A DNA stretch of 22,099 nucleotides from an uncultured Oscillospiraceae bacterium (GTDB lineage: Bacteria > Bacillota > Clostridia > Oscillospirales > Oscillospiraceae). The notes under the pieces are model-generated. The model searched no databases and was not told the DNA's origin. It was given only the letters and a program-made list of their open reading frames with translations. Location of the stretch: NCBI GenBank assembly GCA_934597345.1, contig CAKTRJ010000034.1, positions 1 through 22,099 on the forward strand. The letters are read 5' to 3'. Below, in pieces: positions 14,780 to 21,548 of the stretch. The stretch's first letter is position 1. The number at the start of each line of letters is the position of its first letter. The translations under genes and the position numbers were made by a program.

Positions 14780-15157
14780 ATGTTGTTTCCCGCTGAAATG
14801 AAGTATTCCAAGGATCACGAGTGGATGAAGGAAGAGGACGGCGTTGTGATGATCGGCATTTCCGATTTCGCACAGGACGCGTTGGGCGACGTGGTGTTCG
14901 TGAACCTGCCCGGCGAGGGCGACGAGGTCACCGCCGGTGAGGCCTTCGGCGATGTGGAGTCCGTCAAGGCCGTGTCCGATCTGGTGTCCCCCGTGACCGG
15001 CATCGTGTGCGCCGTCAATGAGGCCCTGCTGGACGAGCCGGAGCAGTTGAACAAGGCGCCCTATGACGCATGGCTCATCAAGGTGGAGAACCCCGGCGAA
15101 ACCTCCGAGCTGCTGGACGCCGCCGCTTACGAGGCCTTCTGCGCACAGGAGGGCTGA
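14780..15157 (+). CDS. gcvH: Glycine cleavage system H protein
   Basis: A 125-residue lipoyl carrier that shuttles the aminomethyl intermediate between the P protein, T protein and dihydrolipoyl dehydrogenase. The N-terminus KYSKDHEW and the barrel-sandwich fold are typical, and the lipoylated lysine is Lys63 in GDVESVKAVSDL. GGAGG lies 9 bases upstream of the ATG. It follows the MITE-like repeat, which separates it from the fused gcvT gene by 170 bases, an unusually long gap for this operon. An AGGAGG within its last codons is the SD for gcvPA, which begins one base after its stop. No lipoate ligase or synthase lies in the window, so attachment of lipoate depends on genes elsewhere. Confidence 0.97.
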   Translation: MLFPAEMKYSKDHEWMKEEDGVVMIGISDFAQDALGDVVFVNLPGEGDEVTAGEAFGDVESVKAVSDLVSPVTGIVCAVNEALLDEPEQLNKAPYDAWLIKVENPGETSELLDAAAYEAFCAQEG

Positions 15158-15158
15158 T

Positions 15159-16475
15159 ATGGGCAGCTACATCCCCTCTACGCCTCAGCAGCGGCAGGAA
15201 ATGCTGAAGGCCATCGGCCTTTCCTCCTTCCGTGAGCTGTACGGCGATGTCCCGGCGGAGATGTATCTGGATCGTCCTCTGAACATCCCCTCCGGCATGA
15301 GCGAGCTGGAGGTAGGCCGGGCCGTCCGCGCCATGGCGGACAAGAACCGCGTGTACGACGTGATCCTCCGGGGCGCGGGCGCTTACGACCACTATATCCC
15401 CAGCATCGTCAAGTATATCCCCGCCAAGGAGGAATTCCTGACGGCCTATACCCCCTATCAGGCGGAGATGAGTCAGGGGCTTTTGCAGTCCATCTTCGAG
15501 TATCAGACCATGATCTGCATGCTGACGGGCATGGACGTGTCCAACGCCTCCGTCTATGACGGCGCTACCGCCGCCGCCGAGGCCGCCGCCATGTGCCGTG
15601 ACCGCAAGCGCCGGGTGACGCTGGTGTCCGCCGCGGCGCACCCCGACACCATCAACACCATCCGCACCTATTGCTACGGCACTGGCGACGAGCTGCGCAT
15701 CGTCCCCGAAAAGGACGGCAAAACCGACCTTGACGCCCTGCGGGAGATGCTGACGGCAGACGTGGCCAGCTTCTATGTGCAGCAGCCCAACTTCCACGGC
15801 CTCTTCGAGGACGCGGAGGCGCTGGGCGCGGTCGTCCACGAGGCGGGCGCGCTGTACGTCATGGGCTGCAACCCCATTGCGCTGGCCATCATGAAAACGC
15901 CCCGTGACTGCGGCGCGGATATCGCCGTGGGCGAGGGGCAGCCTCTCGGCCTGCCGCTGGCGGCAGGCGGTCCGTACCTGGGCTATATGGCCACCACCGA
16001 AAAGCATATGCGTAAGCTGCCCGGCCGCATCGTGGGCGAGACCACGGATGCCGAGGGCCGCCGCGCCTATGTGCTGAGCCTTCAGGCCCGCGAGCAGCAC
16101 ATCCGCCGGGAAAAGGCCAGCAGCAACATCTGCTCCAACGAGGCCCTGTGCGCCCTGACTGCCGGTCTCTATATGTCCACTATGGGGCCGGACGGTATGG
16201 CCCAGGCGGCGGAGCAATCCATGGCCAAAGCCCACTATCTGGCGGACGCCCTGTGCGCCATCGGCGGCGTGAAGCTGCGCTATGACGGCGACTTCTTCCA
16301 TGAGTTCGTCACCGACATGCCCAAAACAGAGGAAATCCTTGCCGCCCTGTCCGAAGCCGGTATTCTGGGCGGTCTGCCCGTGAATGGCGGTATCCTGTGG
16401 TGCGCCACCGAAATGGTCACCAAGGACGCCATGGACAAGACCGCGGCCATCGTGAAGGAGGTGCTGGCAAAATGA
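15159..16475 (+). CDS. gcvPA: Glycine dehydrogenase (decarboxylating) subunit 1 (P protein, alpha part)
   Basis: The 438-residue N-terminal half of the split glycine decarboxylase. With GcvPB it binds glycine through PLP, releases CO2 and loads the aminomethyl group on the lipoyl arm of GcvH. Typical segments are YIPSTPQQRQEML at the start, FLTAYTPYQAEMSQG, DGATAAAEAAAM, QQPNFHGLFED, EGQPLGLPLAAGGPYLGY and the C-terminal GGLPVNGGILWCATE. This half carries the PLP-fold but not the Schiff-base lysine, which is in GcvPB. The start is the ATG one base after the gcvH stop, with AGGAGG inside gcvH; earlier in-frame codons would overlap gcvH widely. Its stop overlaps the gcvPB start (ATGA). Confidence 0.97.
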   Translation: MGSYIPSTPQQRQEMLKAIGLSSFRELYGDVPAEMYLDRPLNIPSGMSELEVGRAVRAMADKNRVYDVILRGAGAYDHYIPSIVKYIPAKEEFLTAYTPYQAEMSQGLLQSIFEYQTMICMLTGMDVSNASVYDGATAAAEAAAMCRDRKRRVTLVSAAAHPDTINTIRTYCYGTGDELRIVPEKDGKTDLDALREMLTADVASFYVQQPNFHGLFEDAEALGAVVHEAGALYVMGCNPIALAIMKTPRDCGADIAVGEGQPLGLPLAAGGPYLGYMATTEKHMRKLPGRIVGETTDAEGRRAYVLSLQAREQHIRREKASSNICSNEALCALTAGLYMSTMGPDGMAQAAEQSMAKAHYLADALCAIGGVKLRYDGDFFHEFVTDMPKTEEILAALSEAGILGGLPVNGGILWCATEMVTKDAMDKTAAIVKEVLAK

Positions 16476-17878
16476 AGCTGATCTTTGAAAAGAGCGTTCC
16501 CGGCCGTCATTGCAGCCTTCTGCCTGAGTGCGACGTGCCTGATGTAAAGCTGCCCGCCGCCTTGCGGCGTGAGAGCAAGCCCGCCCTGCCGGAAATGAGC
16601 GAGACCGACATCTCCCGCCACTATACCGAGCTGGTGCAGCAGGTGCACGGTGTCAACTGCGGGTTCTATCCCCTTGGCTCCTGCACCATGAAGTACAATC
16701 CCCGCATCGACGAGGAGGTGGCCGCGCTGGAGGGCTTTACCGCCGTCCATCCGTTGGCTCCCGCCGCCGACCAGCAGGGTGTGCAGGAGGTGCTGGACAC
16801 CGCCAAATCCTACCTGTGCGAGATCACCGGCATGGACGACATGACCTTCCAGCCTGCCGCCGGCGCCCACGGGGAGTTCACCGGCGTGCTGCTGATCAAG
16901 CAGTACCACGACGCCCGGGGCGACCACAAGCGCACCAAGATCATCGTGCCCGACAGCGCCCACGGCACCAACCCCGCCACCGCCGCCATGTGCGGCTATC
17001 AGGTGGTGAACATTGCCTCCGGCCCCGACGGCTGCGTGGATCTGGACGCCCTGCGGGCTGTGCTGGGGGAGGATACCGCCGGACTGATGCTGACCAACCC
17101 CAACACCGTGGGCATCTTTGACCACAACATTCTGGAGATCACCCGCCTTGTCCACGAGGCCGGCGGCCTGTGCTACTACGACGGGGCCAACCTGAACGCC
17201 GTCATGGGCGTTGTCCGCCCCGGCGACATGGGCTTTGACTGCATCCACATGAACCTGCACAAAACCTTCGCCACGCCCCATGGCGGCGGCGGCCCCGGCG
17301 CGGGCGCGGTGGGCTGCAAGAGCTTCCTGTCCCCCTATCTGCCCCACAGCGCCACGGCGGAGGAGCCGGGCCACATTCAGGTGCGGGGCTTCCGGGGCAA
17401 CTTCCTGGTGGTCGTCCGGGCGCTGGCCTATCTGCTGACGCTGGGCCGCGAGGGCATCCCCGAGGCCGCACAGAACGCGGTGCTGAACGCCAACTATCTC
17501 ATGCACCTGCTGAAGGGCACCTACACCCCCGCCTATGACCGCATCTGCATGCATGAGTTCGTACTGGATCTCAGCGACCTGAAGAAGGCCACCGGCGTCA
17601 CGGCGCTGGACGTGTCCAAGTCCCTCATTGACGAGGGTATCCATCCCCCCACCATGTACTTCCCGCTGATCGTTCACGAGGCGCTGATGCTGGAGCCCAC
17701 CGAGACGGAGGGCCCCGAAACGCTGGAGCACGCCGCCGATGTGCTGCGGGCGCTGTATCAGAAGGCCCACACCGATGCGGAGACCATGCACACCGCGCCC
17801 CACCATATGCCCATCGGCCGTCCCGACGAGGTAAAGGCCGCCCGTCATCCCGTGGTGCGCTGGCAGCCGGAGGAATAA
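16472..17878 (+). CDS. gcvPB: Glycine dehydrogenase (decarboxylating) subunit 2 (P protein, beta part)
   Basis: The 468-residue C-terminal half of the split glycine decarboxylase, carrying the PLP attachment lysine Lys264 in HMNLHKTFATPHGGGGPG. Other family segments seen are GFYPLGSCTMKYNP, QPAAGAHGEF, DSAHGTNPATAAMCG, DGANLNAVMG and HEALMLEPTETE. The start ATG overlaps the gcvPA stop by four bases and has AAGGAGG 10 bases upstream, within gcvPA, so the two subunits of the heterodimer pair are translationally coupled. The following lpdA gene begins 3 bases after its stop. The split alpha/beta form is typical of Firmicutes and other thermophilic and anaerobic lineages, in contrast with the single-chain P protein of E. 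coli. Confidence 0.97.
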   Translation: MKLIFEKSVPGRHCSLLPECDVPDVKLPAALRRESKPALPEMSETDISRHYTELVQQVHGVNCGFYPLGSCTMKYNPRIDEEVAALEGFTAVHPLAPAADQQGVQEVLDTAKSYLCEITGMDDMTFQPAAGAHGEFTGVLLIKQYHDARGDHKRTKIIVPDSAHGTNPATAAMCGYQVVNIASGPDGCVDLDALRAVLGEDTAGLMLTNPNTVGIFDHNILEITRLVHEAGGLCYYDGANLNAVMGVVRPGDMGFDCIHMNLHKTFATPHGGGGPGAGAVGCKSFLSPYLPHSATAEEPGHIQVRGFRGNFLVVVRALAYLLTLGREGIPEAAQNAVLNANYLMHLLKGTYTPAYDRICMHEFVLDLSDLKKATGVTALDVSKSLIDEGIHPPTMYFPLIVHEALMLEPTETEGPETLEHAADVLRALYQKAHTDAETMHTAPHHMPIGRPDEVKAARHPVVRWQPEE

Positions 17879-17881
17879 GGT

Positions 17882-19264
17882 ATGGACTATCAACTGATCG
17901 TCATCGGCGCAGGCCCCGGCGGCTATACCGCCGCCCTGCGGGCCGCGGCGCTGGGCCTGCACACCGCCGTGGTAGAGTGCCGCGAGGTGGGCGGCACCTG
18001 CCTGAACCGGGGCTGCATCCCCACCAAGACGCTGCTCCACGCCTCCCAGGTCTACCGGGACGCGGTGGACGGCGCGGCCATGGGCGTTCACGCGGCAAAC
18101 GCCATCTTCGACATGGGCGAAATTTTCGCCTATAAGCGCGGCGTGTCGGAAAAGCTGCGGGGCGGCATCCATGGGCTTCTCAAATCCGCAAAGGTCGATC
18201 TCATCGAGGGTGTGGGCCGCATCGCCGCGCCCGGCCAGGTGGACGTTACCGCCGCCGACGGCACGGTGAACCGCCATACTACCGAACGAATCCTGATCGC
18301 CACCGGCTCTGTCAACGTGCGGCCGCCCATCCCCGGGTTGGCGCTTCCCGGCGTCATGACCTCCGACGAGCTGCTGGAGGGCTGTGACCGGCTCTATGAC
18401 TCGCTGGTCATCATTGGCGGCGGCGTCATCGGCGTGGAGTTCGCCACCTTCTACCGCAATCTGGGCTGCGCCGTCACGCTGGTAGAAGGCATGGATCGCC
18501 TGCTGCCCAATATGGATCGTGAGCTGGGCCAGAACCTCCAGCAGATCATGAAGAAACAGGGCGTCGAAGTCCTGACCAACGCCATGGTGCAGTCGCTGGA
18601 GGAGACGGAGAACGGCCTTGCCGTCCATGTGGTGCAGAAGGGCGCAGAAAAGACCGTCACCGGCGAAAAGGTACTGTGCGCCATCGGCCGCCGGGCCTAT
18701 TGGGACGGCGTGTTTGCCGACGGCCTGACCCCCGAAGTCCGGGGCAAGAGCTTACAGGTGGACGAGAATTTCCAGACCAGCATCCCCGGCGTGTACGCCA
18801 TCGGCGATGCCTCCTCCGTGGTGCAGCTGGCCCATGTGGCCGCCGCGCAGGGTACCGCCTGCGTGGAGCGCATGTGCGGCGTTCAGGATCACGTTGACCT
18901 GAACGTGATCCCCAGCTGCATTTACAGCGCGCCGGAGATCGCCGTGGTAGGCATCACCGAGGCCGAGGCAAAGGAGCAGGGCATCCCCGCCGTCGTGGGC
19001 AAGTGCGCCATGTTCGGCAACGCCCGCACCGTCATCGAGGATCCGGGCCGCTGCTTCATGAAGATCGTGGCCCACGCTGAGACCCATGAGATCCTGGGGG
19101 CTTCCCTCATGTGCCAGCACGCCAGCGACATGATCTCCCAGATCAGCGCCGCCATGGTGAACCGCCAGACGGCGGAGGATCTGCGCCGCGTCATGCGGCC
19201 CCACCCCTCCTTCGAGGAGGCCATGACCGAGGCGCTGGACGCCCTGGCCGCCAAGCTGGGCTGA
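17882..19264 (+). CDS. lpdA: Dihydrolipoyl dehydrogenase (glycine cleavage L protein)
   Basis: A 460-residue FAD disulfide oxidoreductase that reoxidises dihydrolipoyl-GcvH with NAD+. Visible are the FAD dinucleotide fold GAGPGG (9-14), the redox-active disulfide in GGTCLNRGCIPTKT (Cys40 and Cys45), the NAD-binding IIGGGVIGVEFA, the second FAD motif GVYAIGDAS and the C-terminal interface HPSFEEAMTEAL with the catalytic His-Glu pair. GGAGG lies 8 bases before the ATG and the gene starts 3 bases after gcvPB. As the last gene of the gcv operon, followed by a strong terminator, and with no pyruvate dehydrogenase genes nearby, it is most likely dedicated to glycine cleavage; acetyl-CoA is made by the ferredoxin-dependent enzyme at the left of the window instead. 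Confidence 0.96.
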   Translation: MDYQLIVIGAGPGGYTAALRAAALGLHTAVVECREVGGTCLNRGCIPTKTLLHASQVYRDAVDGAAMGVHAANAIFDMGEIFAYKRGVSEKLRGGIHGLLKSAKVDLIEGVGRIAAPGQVDVTAADGTVNRHTTERILIATGSVNVRPPIPGLALPGVMTSDELLEGCDRLYDSLVIIGGGVIGVEFATFYRNLGCAVTLVEGMDRLLPNMDRELGQNLQQIMKKQGVEVLTNAMVQSLEETENGLAVHVVQKGAEKTVTGEKVLCAIGRRAYWDGVFADGLTPEVRGKSLQVDENFQTSIPGVYAIGDASSVVQLAHVAAAQGTACVERMCGVQDHVDLNVIPSCIYSAPEIAVVGITEAEAKEQGIPAVVGKCAMFGNARTVIEDPGRCFMKIVAHAETHEILGASLMCQHASDMISQISAAMVNRQTAEDLRRVMRPHPSFEEAMTEALDALAAKLG

Positions 19265-19280
19265 GCGCGATACAATTGCA

Positions 19281-19319
19281 AAAAAGGACGCCGCAGTTCA
19301 AAACTGCGGTGTCCTTTTT
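19281..19319. terminator. Bidirectional terminator between lpdA and the CAP-domain gene
   Basis: An 18-bp stem (19281-19298 with 19302-19319, one G-U pair, loop CAA) begins with A5 and ends with T5, giving a U-tract in both directions. It closes the gcv operon and the convergent CAP-domain gene. Confidence 0.93.
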
Positions 19320-19341
19320 ATGCATATGGTATCTGCCGTGC

Positions 19342-20085
19342 TCAGCGGCCGAACAGCTGGACCCAGTACACCTCGCGGCCGGAGGAGCAATAGCCCACGC
19401 CCAGCGTGCGGAAGGAGCTGTCCAGAATATTGTCCCGGTGGGACGAGGAATTCATCCATTTGGAGACCGCGCCGTCGGCGGTCATGTCCGTACCCATGGC
19501 CATATTTTCGCCGCAAGCCATCGAGCTGACCGTGAAGCAGCTGCTGCCGTCCGGCCGCGTGTGGCTGAAGGAAATGGTGCTCTCCTGCGCACGGGTGGCG
19601 GCGGCGCTGCACAGCGCGTCGCTGAGCGTCAGCGGGGCCAGGCCATAGTCCGCCCGATAGGCGTTCACCAGCTCCAGCACACGGTCCACCGAGCTGCTGC
19701 CGGAGGAGGCTGTGACCTGCTGCACCGGCGCTTCCTCCTGGGCGGGCTCCGCCGTGTCCTCTGCCACGGCAGGCTCCTCCACTTCCTTGGCGGACTCCTT
19801 TACTTCCTCTTTCGGTTCTTCCTTGGGTTCCTCCTTGACCTCCGGCTGGGGTGCGGCCTCCGGCGCAGGCGTCTCCTGCGGCGCGTCGGCTTTCTCCTCC
19901 ACCTGCTTCAGCAGCAGCTCCTCCGCGGAGCCCGGCTGAACGGTCTCCGCTGTCATGACCGGATCCGCGTCCGGCGCCGGATCGACCTCCGGCAGGTCTT
20001 TTCCGGGAACGGTCGTCACACCCACCAGTACCGCGAAAACCGCGACGACGGCCGCCCACACGATCAACTGCTTGATACGTCCCAT
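19342..20085 (-). CDS. Membrane-anchored CAP-domain (SCP/PR-1) protein
   Basis: A 247-residue protein with one N-terminal hydrophobic segment (about residues 5-23) serving as uncleaved anchor or signal, a long Pro/Glu/Lys/Ala-rich linker with EEPKEEPKEE repeats (about 30-125), and a C-terminal CAP domain (about 130-247). The CAP signature is visible in ISFSHTRPDG (His175), CGENMAMG (Glu193), WMNSSSHRDNIL (His216) and GVGYCSSG. Bacterial CAP proteins are extracellular or wall-associated and mostly of unknown activity. The start is the ATG of MGRIKQ with AAGGAG 8 bases upstream; the frame is open 39 codons further, including an ATG very near the predicted transcription start, but those residues look like untranslated leader. 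It has its own promoter at 20191-20219. Confidence 0.87.
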   Translation of the reverse strand: MGRIKQLIVWAAVVAVFAVLVGVTTVPGKDLPEVDPAPDADPVMTAETVQPGSAEELLLKQVEEKADAPQETPAPEAAPQPEVKEEPKEEPKEEVKESAKEVEEPAVAEDTAEPAQEEAPVQQVTASSGSSSVDRVLELVNAYRADYGLAPLTLSDALCSAAATRAQESTISFSHTRPDGSSCFTVSSMACGENMAMGTDMTADGAVSKWMNSSSHRDNILDSSFRTLGVGYCSSGREVYWVQLFGR

Positions 20086-20103
20086 GCTGCTCTCTCCTTG
20101 CCC

Positions 20104-20178
20104 GCCGGGGCTTGATCCTGCGGCGGACCGCAGCGGGAAAAGAAGTCGTTTTCCCTTCGCGGCGCGCCATGCCCCGGC
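20104..20178 (-). other. Structured 5' leader of the CAP-domain gene
   Basis: The roughly 100-base leader can fold as a closed domain: GCCCCGGC/GCCGGGGC pairs across it (20171-20178 with 20104-20111). Inside are two hairpins, GGGAAAA/TTTTCCC (20135-20141, 20149-20155) and CTGCGG/CCGCAG (20118-20133). The 3' closing arm ends only a few bases before the SD. No known riboswitch class is recognised. Confidence 0.4.
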
Positions 20179-20190
20179 CATACAAATAAG

Positions 20191-20219
20191 ATTAAACCAC
20201 AAAATCGTGGAAAAGGCAA
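20191..20219 (-). promoter_or_regulatory. Promoter of the CAP-domain gene
   Basis: On the minus strand TTGCCT (20214-20219) and TTTAAT (20191-20196) have a 17-base spacer in an AT-rich patch just downstream of the flavoprotein gene. The start point near 20184 gives a leader of about 100 bases. Confidence 0.7.
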
Positions 20220-20253
20220 GAAAATTGCGAAAAATGGAATAAATTGGCGGCCA

Positions 20254-20787
20254 TCAGCGCAGCTCTCTGCCCATGGTATAGGCGCGGTCCAGGTCCGCCT
20301 TCGTAAGATCGGCGGCGGTGGATGCGCCGCTGGCGTTCAGGACACCGGCGTTTTCCCAATTCAGATACCCGGTCATCTGGCGGAACATCTCGTTGCCGGC
20401 CAGCGCGGAGTCCATCGCCTCATCCGCCATGGCGGTGATGAGAACGGCCTTTTTCCCGCCCATCAGCGCATCGTTGTTGGCATAAAACCGGTCGATGACC
20501 GCCTTGAGCTGGGCGTTGATGGTAAAGTAGTAGACAGGCGACACGAACACCACCGCGTCCGCCGCCAGCAGGTGGGGGTTCAGCAGCTTCATGTCGTCCG
20601 CGGCAAAGGTACATTCCCCCGTGCGGAGACACTTATCGCAGCCGATACAGGGGTGGACATCCTGAAACGCCGCGTCGAAACGGTAGACCTCATGTCCGGC
20701 GTCCAACGCGCCCTGCTGGAACTGATCCGCCAGCGCGGCGGTGGTGCCGTGGCGGTGCGCGCTTCCGGTGATCATTACGATTTTCAT
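20254..20787 (-). CDS. Iron-sulfur flavoprotein-like NAD(P)H-dependent FMN reductase
   Basis: A 177-residue cytoplasmic flavodoxin-fold protein. The FMN phosphate loop is GSAHRHGTT (8-16), and VSPVYYFTINAQLKAVIDRF (82-101) is the usual isoalloxazine/dimer segment. Four cysteines follow C47-x2-C50-x2-C53-x5-C59, the compact spacing that binds a [4Fe-4S] cluster in the archaeal iron-sulfur flavoprotein Isf; many clostridial FMN reductases share it. A role in moving electrons from ferredoxin to an acceptor such as O2 or peroxide is plausible but inferred. The start is the ATG with GGAGG 8 bases upstream; an ATG six codons earlier lies within that SD. It has a promoter at 20857-20885 with a perfect -10 box. 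Confidence 0.87.
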   Translation of the reverse strand: MKIVMITGSAHRHGTTAALADQFQQGALDAGHEVYRFDAAFQDVHPCIGCDKCLRTGECTFAADDMKLLNPHLLAADAVVFVSPVYYFTINAQLKAVIDRFYANNDALMGGKKAVLITAMADEAMDSALAGNEMFRQMTGYLNWENAGVLNASGASTAADLTKADLDRAYTMGRELR

Positions 20788-20856
20788 GTTGTTGCCCTCC
20801 ATCAAATTCTGATCCGCGAGGCCGGACGCTTTCGCATTTCCGATATCTTCACCGTC

Positions 20857-20885
20857 ATTATACCACCGGATCGCTTTTCCCGCAA
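20857..20885 (-). promoter_or_regulatory. Promoter of the FMN reductase/flavoprotein gene
   Basis: On the minus strand TATAAT (20857-20862) is preceded by TTGCGG (20880-20885) with a 17-base spacer. The -35 box lies about 9 bases past the stop of the upstream B3/4-domain gene, and no terminator separates them, so some read-through is also likely. Confidence 0.78.
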
Positions 20886-20894
20886 CCTTGTGCC

Positions 20895-21548
20895 TTACCA
20901 GATCTGCCGGTGCATCCCGGCATCCGGCGCCAGCGTCTTTACATAGTCCTCCAGCCGGTCCAGCACCGCCGCCAGCTCCTCCACGGGCTGTCCCGCCACG
21001 CCGAATACGGGATAGAACACATGGGTACTGCTCTCCCGGACGCAGGTACGGTCATCCGCTCCGGCGATCATGCTGAAAATGATCCCGCCGTCGTCCCTGC
21101 CGCAGAAGTCGCCGGGGTAGGTGTGTACCTCCTCGCCCCGCATCCCCGGAAACGGCGCTTTCTCCGTTCCGGCAAACAGCCGCACACTGCCCTGCACCTG
21201 ATCTACGTCGTGGGTGCCCAGCAGATGCTGCGTCTCCAGCTCTGCCAGAAACGGGATCGCAGTGATGGGGTTCGCGTCGGGGAACGGGCGGCCCTTCAGC
21301 AGGATGGACTCCAGCTGCATCAGGACGGGATAGGTCTTTTTGAACTTCTTGAAGAAGCGGAAGTAAACATTTTCGCCGAACACCGTCTTGCGGTCATAGT
21401 CCGCGAAGCGCTCCTTCAGGGCCTGCAGGTGTTCTTCCGTCATGGCGCGGAAGGCATCCTCCCGCCACAGGGTCTTTGCGGGATATGCGACTTCCAGCAC
21501 GCCGAATGGTACGCCGTTCAGCGCGTCGTCTTTTTGAAATTGCAGCAT
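20895..21548 (-). CDS. B3/4 domain-containing protein (Phe-tRNA synthetase beta-like)
   Basis: A 217-residue soluble protein that resembles stand-alone B3/B4 proteins (COG3382-like), homologous to the editing/RNA-binding B3/4 domain of the phenylalanyl-tRNA synthetase beta chain. The family match rests on general pattern: length near 220, a central segment ESILLKGRPFPDANPITAIP followed by LETQHLLGTHDVDQVQGSVRL, then a conserved acidic C-terminal half (YPGDFCGRDDGGIIFS). The molecular function of stand-alone members is not established; tRNA deacylation has been considered. The ATG has CAGGAGG 8 bases upstream; the open frame extends 34 codons further but only through a promoter and terminator. 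It has its own promoter and a leader with a strong attenuator-like hairpin, so its expression is probably conditional. Confidence 0.8.
   Translation of the reverse strand: MLQFQKDDALNGVPFGVLEVAYPAKTLWREDAFRAMTEEHLQALKERFADYDRKTVFGENVYFRFFKKFKKTYPVLMQLESILLKGRPFPDANPITAIPFLAELETQHLLGTHDVDQVQGSVRLFAGTEKAPFPGMRGEEVHTYPGDFCGRDDGGIIFSMIAGADDRTCVRESSTHVFYPVFGVAGQPVEELAAVLDRLEDYVKTLAPDAGMHRQIW

Noticed and set aside
16280..18628. 782-codon minus-strand frame opposite gcvPB and lpdA
   Set aside because: Spans two real genes on the other strand and has antisense-type composition.
19298..20185. 295-codon minus frame overlapping the CAP-domain gene
   Set aside because: Gly/Arg/Ala-rich alternate frame without motifs; the other frame has anchor, linker and CAP signature.
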